A stretch of 26,853 nucleotides of DNA from Bacillota bacterium. Lineage in GTDB: Bacteria; Bacillota; Clostridia; Lachnospirales; Lachnospiraceae. The stretch spans positions 1 to 26,853 of the forward strand of contig JAEYJO010000039.1 of the NCBI GenBank assembly GCA_023408815.1, written 5' to 3'. Shown here piece by piece: positions 7,138 through 14,799 of this stretch. The stretch's first letter is position 1. The number at the start of each line of letters is the position of its first letter. Below the pieces are notes generated by a model, which did not search any database, was not told the DNA's origin, and worked only from the letters and a program-made list of their open reading frames with translations. The position numbers were made by a program, and so were the translations under genes.

Positions 7138-8157
7138 ATGGATGCAGTTGATCTAAAAAGAAGAATGAAAATAACATTCTTGTTCTCTCTATGCCTGTGT
7201 TTTGTCACAGGATGCGGCAATAAGGAAAAGTGGTCGGAGGAGGATGCCGGGCAGTTGTATCAGGCGGACCCGACAATCTTTTTTGAGAAGGGTACTTATT
7301 ATCTTTATGGTACAAATGAAATGGACACATCGCAGGGCTTTCGGGTTTACACGTCAAAGGATCTTATGCATTGGGTGAAGCCTGATAACGGCGATAAATT
7401 AGCATTAAAAAAAGGTGAGTCATTTGGCGGCGGCAGTTTTTGGGCACCGCAAGTCTTTTCATATAAGGATTCATATTATATGGCATATACGGCAGATGAA
7501 CAGATAGCCATTGCAAAGGGTTCAAGTCCGCAGGGACCGTTTACTCAGGAACAGATACGACCGCTGTTCCAGAACGCACAATATAAAACAATTGATCCTT
7601 TTGTTTTCTTTGATGATGACGGGCAGATTTATTTGTATTATGTGAAGCAAAACGGAGGGAACAATATTTACGCGGCAAAAATGAAGGAGGATTTATCCGG
7701 AATAGAAGATAATACGGAAACTGCTTGTATCGCAGCAACTGAATCGTGGGAAAATACGGCGAATGCGTCATGGCCGGTAACGGAAGGGCCTACGGTTATG
7801 AAAGAGCAGGGTACCTATTATCTGTTTTACTCTGCCAATGATTTCAGGAATATTGATTATGCCGTGGGCTATGCAACAAGCCAAAGCCCGCTGGGACCTT
7901 GGGAAAAGCAGGAGGGGCCGATGATAAGCAGAAATAATATACGTGCAAATGGTACGGGGCATGGGGACATATTTACGGGAGAGGACAATCAGCTATATTA
8001 TGTGTTCCATACCCATTACACGGATTATCAGACGCTGTTAAGGAAAACAGCGATTGTTAAACTTTCATATACATCTTCCGGAGAAGGCTCGGGGTCGTTT
8101 GCTGCTGATACAGATAGCTTTTACTATGCCCGGGAATATACGAAGAAATCTGATTAG
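7138..8157 (+). CDS. Glycoside hydrolase family 43 lipoprotein
   Basis: 339 residues. A lipoprotein signal ends in VTGC with the Cys at 26, so the enzyme should be anchored outside the membrane. The rest is one five-bladed GH43 propeller. The three expected acidic residues are visible: Asp44 in QADPTIFF (base), Asp153 in TIDPFVFFDDDG (pKa modulator) and Glu216 in VTEGPTVM (acid). GH43 enzymes are mostly arabinofuranosidases, xylosidases or arabinanases; the exact specificity is not readable. The start at 7138 has AAGAGGT eight bases upstream; ATG 7165 is an alternative that still keeps the signal. It lies 52 bases after the receptor fragment with no visible promoter. Its last four bases overlap the end of the minus-strand ABC-F gene. 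It fits trimming of oligosaccharides at the cell surface. Confidence 0.88.
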   Translation: MDAVDLKRRMKITFLFSLCLCFVTGCGNKEKWSEEDAGQLYQADPTIFFEKGTYYLYGTNEMDTSQGFRVYTSKDLMHWVKPDNGDKLALKKGESFGGGSFWAPQVFSYKDSYYMAYTADEQIAIAKGSSPQGPFTQEQIRPLFQNAQYKTIDPFVFFDDDGQIYLYYVKQNGGNNIYAAKMKEDLSGIEDNTETACIAATESWENTANASWPVTEGPTVMKEQGTYYLFYSANDFRNIDYAVGYATSQSPLGPWEKQEGPMISRNNIRANGTGHGDIFTGEDNQLYYVFHTHYTDYQTLLRKTAIVKLSYTSSGEGSGSFAADTDSFYYAREYTKKSD

Positions 8158-9710
8158 AATACCTTCGTCGTCCACTTCGTGCAATCCCACACGTCGGTAA
8201 CCAGCCCTTCGTAGAACTCGGGTTCATGGCAGACGAGGAGAATACTTCCTTTGTATGCGGCAAGGGCGCGTTTCAGCTCCGCCTTTGCGTCCACATCCAG
8301 ATGGTTGGTAGGCTCATCCAGCAAAAGGATATTAGTCTCCCGGTTAATTAGTTTACATAATCTGACTTTCGCCTGCTCTCCGCCGCTCAGTACTTTTACC
8401 AGGCTTTCGATATGCTTCGTAGTCAGTCCGCATTTGGCGAGCGCAGAGCGCACCTCATACTGGGAATAGGAGGGGAATTCCTTCCATATTTCCTCTATGC
8501 AGGTAGTAGTAACCTTCTGGTCGGCTTCCTGTTCGAAATAACCGATGTTCAAATAATCGCCCTGAGTAACGCTGCCGGACAGAGAGGGGATGAGTCCGAG
8601 GATACTTTTTAGCAGGGTGGACTTACCGATGCCGTTGGCGCCGATGAGGGCAATTTTCTGTCCTCGCTCCATTTCCAGGTTTAAAGGGGAAGAAAGCGGC
8701 TCCGTATAACCAATTACGAGGTCCTTGGACTGGAAGATATATCGTCCGGGGGTTCTCGCTTCCCTGAAATGAAATTCCGGCTTGGGCTTCTCGGCCGCAA
8801 GCTCGATCACATCCATTTTATCCAGTTTCTTCTGGCGCGACATGGCCATATTCCTCGTAGCCACTCTGGCTTTGTTGCGTGCCACGAAATCCTTCAAACC
8901 CGCAATCTCCTTCTGCTGCTTGTTATAGGCAGCCTCTAACTGAGACTTTTTCATGGCATATACCTCCTGGAACTTGTCATAGTCTCCGACGTAACGGTCC
9001 AGCGACTGATTGTCCATATGGTATATCAGGTTGATGACGCTGTTTAAGAAAGGTATATCATGAGAGATGAGGATGAACGCATTTTCATAATCGTTCAAAT
9101 ACCTCTTCAACCATTCGATATGCTCTGCGTCAAGATAGTTTGTGGGCTCGTCCAAGAGAAGGATATCCGGTTTCTCTAACAAAAGCTTTGCCAGCAGTAC
9201 CTTGGTTCTCTGGCCGCCGCTTAAATCGGTAACATCCTTATTAAGCCCGATATCGGTAAGGCCCAGCGCTCGTGCGACCTCCTCCACCTTGGAATCGATC
9301 ATGTAGAAGTCGTGCATGGTGAGAAGCTCCTGAATAGTGCCGAGGTCTTCCATATATTGTTCCAGCTCACCCTCTGTGGCTTCGCCCATCTTATCGCAAA
9401 TCTCGTTCATTTCGGCTTCCATTTCAAAGAGAAAGGAAAAGGCGGAGGATAGGACGTCGCGAATCGACATTCCTTTTTCCAGTGCGGTATGCTGGTCCAG
9501 ATAGCCTACGCGTACATTTTTTGCCCACTCGATTTTTCCTTCATCGGGCATGAGCCTGTTCGTAATAATATTCATAAAGGTAGATTTACCTTCTCCGTTG
9601 GCGCCGATCAAGCCGATATGCTCCCCTTTCAATAAACGAAAGGACACGTCGTTAAAAATGGCTCTGTCGCCAAAGCCATGGGTCAGATTCTCCACGTTCA
9701 AAATACTCAT
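8154..9710 (-). CDS. ABC-F family ATPase (ribosome-associated, no membrane domain)
   Basis: 518 residues with two ATP-binding cassettes and no membrane segment. Cassette 1: Walker A GANGEGKST (36-44), signature LSGGQ (163-167), Walker B LLLDEP (184-189), H-loop SHD (216-218). Cassette 2: Walker A GANGIGKST (357-365), signature LSGGE (441-445), LLLDEPTNHLD (462-472), CHE (494-496). The Lys/Arg-rich linker at about 246-312 corresponds to the interdomain arm that enters the ribosomal E site. Members act in translation (EttA, YbiT types) or protect ribosomes from antibiotics; the sequence alone does not decide which. I place the start at 9710 (MSILNVENLTHGFG) with AGGGTGATT upstream; the frame stays open to 9788 but without a ribosome site. 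It has its own promoter and a leader of about 157 bases. Confidence 0.9.
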   Translation of the reverse strand: MSILNVENLTHGFGDRAIFNDVSFRLLKGEHIGLIGANGEGKSTFMNIITNRLMPDEGKIEWAKNVRVGYLDQHTALEKGMSIRDVLSSAFSFLFEMEAEMNEICDKMGEATEGELEQYMEDLGTIQELLTMHDFYMIDSKVEEVARALGLTDIGLNKDVTDLSGGQRTKVLLAKLLLEKPDILLLDEPTNYLDAEHIEWLKRYLNDYENAFILISHDIPFLNSVINLIYHMDNQSLDRYVGDYDKFQEVYAMKKSQLEAAYNKQQKEIAGLKDFVARNKARVATRNMAMSRQKKLDKMDVIELAAEKPKPEFHFREARTPGRYIFQSKDLVIGYTEPLSSPLNLEMERGQKIALIGANGIGKSTLLKSILGLIPSLSGSVTQGDYLNIGYFEQEADQKVTTTCIEEIWKEFPSYSQYEVRSALAKCGLTTKHIESLVKVLSGGEQAKVRLCKLINRETNILLLDEPTNHLDVDAKAELKRALAAYKGSILLVCHEPEFYEGLVTDVWDCTKWTTKVF

Positions 9711-9729
9711 AATAATCACCCTGCCTTTT

Positions 9730-9792
9730 TCATAGTCTGCAAACTTTGGGCCGTATGTGCGAGCACATATCAGACACAATATTTGCAAGCAT
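9730..9792 (-). CDS. Possible 20-residue leader peptide of the ABC-F gene
   Basis: A short ATG frame in the ABC-F leader encodes 20 residues beginning MLANIVSDMC and ends in TGA about 20 bases before the ABC-F start codon. Inside it lies the stem-loop TATGTG-CTCG-CACATA (9754-9769). Several antibiotic-resistance ABC-F genes are controlled by leader-peptide attenuation, so the arrangement is suggestive. Its ribosome site (AGCAGGT) is weak and so short a frame may be chance. Confidence 0.25.
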   Translation of the reverse strand: MLANIVSDMCSHIRPKVCRL

Positions 9793-9825
9793 AATATACC
9801 TGCTCAGCTGTTCGTTCGATATCAT

Positions 9826-9869
9826 GCGGTAAATATAATTTACTGCAATTCGGACATAAAGCCGAACTG
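9826..9869 (-). promoter_or_regulatory. Two adjoining inverted repeats at the start of the ABC-F leader
   Basis: Given as plus-strand bases: CAATTCGG (9846-9853) pairs with CCGAACTG (9862-9869), and GCGGTAAAT (9826-9834) pairs with ATTTACTGC (9838-9846). Each has one G-T or mismatched position. They share base 9846, so the two stems could form in turn or compete. They occupy the first 40 bases of the predicted transcript, where attenuation or a repressor would act. Confidence 0.35.
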
Positions 9870-9873
9870 TAAT

Positions 9874-9903
9874 AGTATAGCATATAGCCGGTGTTCGTGA
9901 CAA
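9874..9903 (-). promoter_or_regulatory. Promoter of the ABC-F gene
   Basis: On the minus strand TTGTCA (9898-9903), 18 bases, then TATACT (9874-9879), each 5 of 6 to the sigma-A consensus. Transcription would start near 9867. Confidence 0.55.
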
Positions 9904-9942
9904 TTATAAAAAAATAACACCTAATTAAAAAATGAAAGACTG

Positions 9943-9960
9943 AATAAAAACGTTTTTATT
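9943..9960 (+). promoter_or_regulatory. Perfect palindrome, candidate LacI-type operator of the GH30 gene
   Basis: AATAAAAACGTTTTTATT is a perfect 18-base palindrome with a central CG, the usual geometry of LacI-family operators. Its 14-base core TAAAAACGTTTTTA recurs exactly at 11407-11420 before the next gene. A TATGAT at 9963-9968 may be the -10 box, which would put the operator over the promoter spacer and argues that the gene starts downstream at 10024. Confidence 0.6.
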
Positions 9961-10023
9961 TATATGATGATACTACCATCGATCGACAATGATTCAACAA
10001 GGAAAGAAGAGGGCAGAAGCATT

Positions 10024-11352
10024 ATGAGATGTATTACGACAGACTACTTGAAGAATGAATTTTGGAAGGAAACAGATATGCCGGTAGGCAAGACAGAGGA
10101 TTTCGCGCATTTGGTAAATGTTTATCCTGATCTGAAAGGGCATGTGATACAAGGCTTCGGCGGTGCATTTACCGAGGCCAGCACCTATAATTATTCCAGG
10201 CTTGGGGAAGTAAATAAGCGGGCGGTGATCGAAGGTTACTTCGGCGAGGAAGGGCTCAGATATAATATAGGGCGTACTCACATTCATAGCTGCGATTTTG
10301 CGCTTGGAAACTATACTTATATTGAGGAGGGGGACACTAAGCTTAAGAGCTTTGACATCGCACGCGATAGAGAAAATATGATTCCCATGATAAGGGATGC
10401 GATGAGGGAAAGCTCTTCCAAGCTTTATTTTCTGGCTTCTCCGTGGTCTCCTCCGGCATTTATGAAGACCAATGGAGACATGAACCATGGAGGTAAGCTG
10501 AAGGAGGAATACTACGGTGCCTGGGCTGGCTATATCGTCCGCTATATTCAGGAATATGAAAAGGAAGGGATCAAGATCAGCTATCTGACCGTTCAGAATG
10601 AGCCTATGGCCGTGCAGGCATGGGATTCCTGCATCTATACCCCGGAGGAGGAGGCGCTGTTTTTGAGAGAGCATCTTGCTCCGGCGTTGGCAGCAGCTTC
10701 TTTGAATCACGTGAAAATCTTTATATGGGACCACAATAAGGACGAGGTTTACGACAGGGTCAAAGCGGTATTTGCTTCTCAGAAAACTTTAGACGAGGTG
10801 GCGGGAGTAGCGGTGCATTGGTATACGGGAGACCATTTCGAAGCGTTAGAAGCAGTGAAGAAAAGATTTCCTGAAAAGTCCCTTTTCTTTACGGAGGGCT
10901 GCGTGGAATATTCCCGCTTTGCGGATTCTTCGGAGGTAACAAAGGCTGAGATGTACGCCCACGATATGATCGGTAACTTAAGAGCGGGAGTAGAAGCCTT
11001 TTTCGACTGGAACCTATTGCTGGATGACAAGGGCGGGCCCAACCATGTAGGAAACTTTTGTGCAGCCCCTATGATGTGTGCGCCCGGAGAGGATATTATC
11101 GAAAAGAGGCTTTCTTATTATTACATAGGACATTTCAGCAGATACATTAAGCGCGGAGCGAGAAAAATAGAGACCAGCCGCTATACCGATAAAATAGAAA
11201 CGGTCGGCTTTTTAAATCCTGACGGAGAGAGGGTGATCGTCCTCCTCAACAAATCCGAGTCCGCGGCAGAGGTAACTCTTCGTGAAAACGGTCTGGGCGG
11301 ACAATTTACGCTGCAGCCTCATACGATTTCCACCATTTGCTACGGTGCCTGA
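10024..11352 (+). CDS. Glycoside hydrolase family 30 enzyme, intracellular
   Basis: 442 residues from ATG 10024, preceded by AAGAGGG ten bases upstream. The in-frame ATG at 9964 overlaps a probable -10 box and has no ribosome site. There is no signal peptide, so the enzyme acts in the cytoplasm on imported material. GH30 hallmarks are present: GFGGAFTEAS near 42-51, a TIM barrel with YLTVQNEP whose Glu (193) is the acid/base, and FFTEGCVEY whose Glu (291) is the nucleophile. A short beta domain ends the protein (about 380-442). GH30 members of this size cleave beta-glucosides, beta-xylosides or related links; the substrate is not readable here. The gene shares an operator palindrome with the downstream transport genes, implying coordinated use. 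Confidence 0.88.
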   Translation: MRCITTDYLKNEFWKETDMPVGKTEDFAHLVNVYPDLKGHVIQGFGGAFTEASTYNYSRLGEVNKRAVIEGYFGEEGLRYNIGRTHIHSCDFALGNYTYIEEGDTKLKSFDIARDRENMIPMIRDAMRESSSKLYFLASPWSPPAFMKTNGDMNHGGKLKEEYYGAWAGYIVRYIQEYEKEGIKISYLTVQNEPMAVQAWDSCIYTPEEEALFLREHLAPALAAASLNHVKIFIWDHNKDEVYDRVKAVFASQKTLDEVAGVAVHWYTGDHFEALEAVKKRFPEKSLFFTEGCVEYSRFADSSEVTKAEMYAHDMIGNLRAGVEAFFDWNLLLDDKGGPNHVGNFCAAPMMCAPGEDIIEKRLSYYYIGHFSRYIKRGARKIETSRYTDKIETVGFLNPDGERVIVLLNKSESAAEVTLRENGLGGQFTLQPHTISTICYGA

Positions 11353-11405
11353 TTTTTATAAATATACAAAGCTAAAAAAAAGACACCTTTTTAAAAAATG
11401 GAGCA

Positions 11406-11434
11406 TTAAAAACGTTTTTATAAAATCATATAAT
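11406..11434 (+). promoter_or_regulatory. Promoter with overlapping palindromic operator (system 2)
   Basis: A consensus -10 TATAAT (11429-11434) stands 17 bases after TTAAAA (11406-11411, 4 of 6 for a -35). The palindrome TAAAAACGTTTTTA (11407-11420) lies across the -35 and spacer, where a bound repressor would block polymerase. The same 14 bases occur at 9945-9958 upstream of the GH30 gene. Confidence 0.6.
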
Positions 11435-11476
11435 GGAATCATCTACTAAATTAAGTATGAAAAAGGAGGATATGAA

Positions 11477-12859
11477 ATGAAGTTTAAAAGATTGACGGCA
11501 TTAATGCTTGCCGGAATGATGACATTATCTCTCGCAGCATGCGGAGGAAGTGCCAGCGAAACAACAGGCGGGACGTCCGGTACGGAGACGGCGGACAGCG
11601 CGGAAGAAACGACAGATGCGAAAGGCACCGACACCGCTGCGGGAAGCGGCGATAAAATCGTAGTATGGACGCTGGCAGCAGACTTAGAGCAGTTTGCGGC
11701 ACGTTATACAGAAGAAACGGGAAATGAAGTAGAGGTAGTAGTAATCGCTCCGGCAGATTATTCCACGAAGCTCACCTCCGCGCTCGGTGCGAAATCGAGC
11801 GAGGTAGATGTAATCGTAGGCGAGCCCCAGATGCTTCCGAACTTCTTCGAAGCAGGATTTTTTGATGACTTGTCACAGTACAACGTAGACGACTATAAAG
11901 ACACTATCGTAGATTATGTATATGAAGCGGGCAAGGATGCGCAGGGTATCCAGAGAGCGCTCAGCTATCAGGTAACCCCGGGAAGTATCATTTACCGCCG
12001 TGACCTTGCGAAGGAAATTTACGGCAATGACGATCCGGAATTCATCTCAGAAAAGTTCAAGGATTTCGATACCATTCTTGCAACCGCGAGAGAAGTAAAG
12101 GATGCGGGCTATAGAATCTTCTCCGATACAGGGAATTTAAGATGGTATGTAAATACGCAGGAGCCTTGGGTTAAGGACAGTGTCCTGAACTTAAGCGATA
12201 CGGCCAAAGCTTATATGGATACGGCAGCTACTCTGTATCAGGATGAGCTGGTAGCTTTTGCTCCTGAATGGTCGGCTGCATGGTATGCTTCCATGGCGGG
12301 CGAGCTTCCGTTGAATGCAGGCTGGAGTGATCTGGCAGAGTTGGAAGGTGCTGAAATGACACAGGTATTTTCCTATTCCTTGCCTTCCTGGGGTGCTCTG
12401 ATCGTTCGTGATAACGCAGCGGATAACAAGGGTAACTTCGGAATCTGCAAAGGACCTTCCTCTTACTTCGGCGGCGGTACCTTCCTGGGAATCAACACAT
12501 ACAGCGAGAAAAAGGATGCAGCCTGGGACTTTGTAAAATATTGTACCTTGAATGACGAAACCGCACAGTGGTGGCTGGAGAAGTCCAATGGCGATGTTGT
12601 GTCCAACACAGCAGTTCTGGAAGCGAACAAGGATTATACGAACGAATCCTTCGGCAATCAGAAAACATATGAGTTCTACATGGGAGAAGCTCAGGATATC
12701 GATTATTCCGTAAAGACGAAATATGATGATACCATCGGCGGCTTCTGGGGAGCATCCATCGAAGCGGTACAAAAGGGTGAGATGACGAAGGAAGAAGCAA
12801 TTGAAGATTTCTATATGCAGGTAGAGGCCACCTTCCCTGAAATTACGGTAGTAAGATAA
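11477..12859 (+). CDS. Sugar ABC transporter substrate-binding lipoprotein (system 2)
   Basis: 460 residues with AGGAGG upstream of the start. Signal peptide MKFKRLTALMLAGMMTLSLAAC ends in lipobox LAAC, lipidated Cys at 22. A Thr/Ser/Gly/Glu-rich linker runs to about 55. The mature domain begins KIVVWTLAADLEQF and reads as a family 1 extracellular sugar-binding protein. It belongs with the two permease genes that follow and is preceded by the same operator as the GH30 enzyme, so its ligand is likely an oligosaccharide that GH30 then cleaves inside the cell. The ligand itself is not determinable. Confidence 0.88.
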   Translation: MKFKRLTALMLAGMMTLSLAACGGSASETTGGTSGTETADSAEETTDAKGTDTAAGSGDKIVVWTLAADLEQFAARYTEETGNEVEVVVIAPADYSTKLTSALGAKSSEVDVIVGEPQMLPNFFEAGFFDDLSQYNVDDYKDTIVDYVYEAGKDAQGIQRALSYQVTPGSIIYRRDLAKEIYGNDDPEFISEKFKDFDTILATAREVKDAGYRIFSDTGNLRWYVNTQEPWVKDSVLNLSDTAKAYMDTAATLYQDELVAFAPEWSAAWYASMAGELPLNAGWSDLAELEGAEMTQVFSYSLPSWGALIVRDNAADNKGNFGICKGPSSYFGGGTFLGINTYSEKKDAAWDFVKYCTLNDETAQWWLEKSNGDVVSNTAVLEANKDYTNESFGNQKTYEFYMGEAQDIDYSVKTKYDDTIGGFWGASIEAVQKGEMTKEEAIEDFYMQVEATFPEITVVR

Positions 12860-12882
12860 GTAAAAAATAAAAAGTTACTGCT

Positions 12883-12912
12883 CGGGAATCACGGGTCATG
12901 CCGTGATTCCTG
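12883..12912 (+). terminator. Stem-loop between binding protein and permease (system 2)
   Basis: GGAATCACGG (12885-12894) pairs perfectly with CCGTGATTCC (12901-12910) around GTCATG, extended by one G-T and one C-G pair. No T-run follows directly. It is most likely an attenuating or 3'-end-protecting hairpin that lets binding-protein transcripts outnumber permease transcripts. Confidence 0.55.
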
Positions 12913-12930
12913 ATTGAATGATAAAAAAAG

Positions 12931-13884
12931 ATGGAAAAGAAAGCGGGTGGAAAGGTGAAGGCAGCGGATAAAACGAAGAAAACAAAAGGGCTTCACAATC
13001 GGGATAACATGGGGTACGCATTTATTGCCCCCTTTGTTTTGGTGTTTCTTACATTTAATATCTACCCTGTAGCCCGTACTCTGTATTTGAGCTTTACGGA
13101 TTACAGCGGCTTCAACGTTCCTACTTGGGTAGGACTTACCAACTACATAAGGGTATTTAAGGACAAATTACTGTGGGAGGCATTCGGAAATACGGTAAAT
13201 ATATGGAGCATCAATATTATTTTACAGCTTGGCATAGCGTTTCTGCTGACAATAGTATTCAGCGACATGAAGTACCGGACGAGGGGACTGAGCATTTTCA
13301 GGGCTTTGTTTTATCTTCCGAACTTGATTGCAGCCACCTCCGTGGCTTATCTGTTCAAAACGATGTTAGACTGGAAATTCGGTTCTTTCAACCAGATTTT
13401 GAGGGGCCTTGGAATCGTAAGTGAGAGTGTGGACTGGATGGGAACTCCTCCTCTGCTTCGTACGTCGGTGGGAGTCATCGGTGCGTGGATGTGGTTCGGT
13501 AATTCTTTCATCATGCTTATGGCAGGTGTTCAGGGAATTAACAGGGATTATTATGAGGCCGCAGCTATCGACGGCGCAGGAAGGTGGAAGGTTTTTGGGA
13601 AAATAACAATTCCTCTTTTGAAACCGATTATGCTTTATGTAGCGATTACTTCCTTAATCGGAGGTCTGCAGCTATTCGACATTCCTTATCTGATGACCTT
13701 AGGCCAGCAGAAGCAGGTGCGTGCAGTAAATACAGCGGTTATGCATTTGTATACGATGGCGTTTAAGAACAGACAGATCGGATATGCAGGCGCTATAGCG
13801 TTTATCCTTTTCTTCATTATTTGTATATGCTCCATCTTGGTATACCTGATGATGTACTCAAAAAAAAGGAAGGAGGAGGATTAA
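12931..13884 (+). CDS. Sugar ABC transporter permease, MalF/UgpA type (system 2)
   Basis: 317 residues. A Lys-rich cytoplasmic head (1-27) is followed by six hydrophobic segments, the first at about 28-55 (MGYAFIAPFVLVFL). The EAA loop reads EAAAIDGA at 209-216. The start is uncertain: ATG 12931 has almost no ribosome site (only A and G tracts), while an in-frame GTG at 12955 has GGTGG close upstream. Either leaves the membrane part intact. The stop abuts the next start codon, so the two permeases are translationally coupled. Confidence 0.87.
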   Translation: MEKKAGGKVKAADKTKKTKGLHNRDNMGYAFIAPFVLVFLTFNIYPVARTLYLSFTDYSGFNVPTWVGLTNYIRVFKDKLLWEAFGNTVNIWSINIILQLGIAFLLTIVFSDMKYRTRGLSIFRALFYLPNLIAATSVAYLFKTMLDWKFGSFNQILRGLGIVSESVDWMGTPPLLRTSVGVIGAWMWFGNSFIMLMAGVQGINRDYYEAAAIDGAGRWKVFGKITIPLLKPIMLYVAITSLIGGLQLFDIPYLMTLGQQKQVRAVNTAVMHLYTMAFKNRQIGYAGAIAFILFFIICICSILVYLMMYSKKRKEED

Positions 13885-14712
13885 ATGACAAAGAAAGTGA
13901 ATCAAACGATTATTTATCTGCTGCTCCTTCTGCTTTCGACGATATGCCTTCTGCCCTTTATCATGATGTTAGTAAACTCAACCAGAGAGGGTACGGATAT
14001 CATGAAGAGCTTTACCCTGATCCCCAGCGATTATCTGATGAAGAACTGGGCGGTAGTCAAGGCGAATCTGAATATTCCAAGGGGCTTTGCCAACAGTATC
14101 TTCATCTCGGTACTCAGCACGGTGTTAGCGGCTTATTTTTCATCGCTTACCGCTTTCGGCTTTGCTTTTTACCGTTTTAAGGGAAGAAAAGTGATTTTTA
14201 CCATTATCATTGTTTCCATGATGATTCCGGCACAGCTTGGACTTTTAGGTTTTTATGATTTATCAACGAAGCTCGGACTGATCGACAGCTTTATTCCGCT
14301 TATCGTTCCGTCCGTCGCTTCTCCGGCAACGGTGTTTTTTCTCAGACAGTATTTGCTTTCAGTTATGCCCAAGTCGCTGTTAGAGGCTCCGAGAATCGAC
14401 GGGGCAAACGAGTTCTATATCTTCCATAAAATAGGACTTCCAATTATGTCGCCGGGCATTGCCACCATGGCGATCGGTATCTTCATCGGCTCGTGGAACA
14501 GCTACCTGCTTCCGCTCGTTATACTGAATTCACAGAGGAAATTTACGCTGCCCGTTATGATTGCTTCACTCAATTCGGTGAGGGATATCGCCACCAATAT
14601 CGGCGCTACATATGTGGCAGTTGCAATTTCGGTTGTTCCGATTATCATTGTATTCTGCTTCTGCTCGAAATACATTATCAGCAGCATTTCGTCGGGAAGT
14701 GTAAAGGAATAA
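13885..14712 (+). CDS. Sugar ABC transporter permease, MalG/UgpE type (system 2)
   Basis: 275 residues. The ATG directly follows the previous stop, with GGAGGAGG just upstream inside the preceding gene. The first membrane segment is at about 9-30, and six segments fit the usual topology. The EAA loop reads EAPRIDGA (167-174); most relatives have EAARIDGA, so a proline replaces the second alanine of the ATPase-docking motif. The protein should form a heterodimeric channel with the preceding permease. The ATPase must come from elsewhere. Confidence 0.88.
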   Translation: MTKKVNQTIIYLLLLLLSTICLLPFIMMLVNSTREGTDIMKSFTLIPSDYLMKNWAVVKANLNIPRGFANSIFISVLSTVLAAYFSSLTAFGFAFYRFKGRKVIFTIIIVSMMIPAQLGLLGFYDLSTKLGLIDSFIPLIVPSVASPATVFFLRQYLLSVMPKSLLEAPRIDGANEFYIFHKIGLPIMSPGIATMAIGIFIGSWNSYLLPLVILNSQRKFTLPVMIASLNSVRDIATNIGATYVAVAISVVPIIIVFCFCSKYIISSISSGSVKE

Positions 14713-14718
14713 TATATT

Positions 14719-14776
14719 AGCCTCCTTGTTTCTTTATGGACAATTTGATATATTGGACATAAAGAAACAGGAGGCT
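14719..14776 (+). repeat. Long inverted repeat between permease and orphan binding-protein gene
   Basis: The left arm 14719-14738 and right arm 14758-14776 form a 19-bp perfect stem apart from one bulged T near 14726. A small inner CAAT/ATTG stem can form in the 19-base loop. No T-run follows, so it is not a standard terminator. The right arm contains AGGAGG (14769-14774), which would be hidden in the folded RNA. Confidence 0.7.
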
Positions 14777-14799
14777 GATTTGGCTAAGTGGAGAGCAGT

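Larger units (their letters stand above)
9711..10023. other. Divergent control region between the ABC-F and GH30 genes
   Basis: Just over 310 bases without an annotated long gene. On the minus strand it carries the ABC-F promoter and leader, with possible leader peptide and hairpins. On the plus strand it carries the palindromic operator at 9943-9960 and the ribosome site of the GH30 gene. No further gene is seen. Confidence 0.7.

Noticed and set aside
9711..9788. N-terminal extension of the ABC-F protein to 9788
   Set aside because: The extension has only a TTG start without a ribosome site and does not resemble the family, whose members begin right at MSILNVENL.
14719..14776. Calling the long inverted repeat a terminator
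   Set aside because: There is no T-run on either strand after the stem, so I report it as a repeat of unknown role instead.
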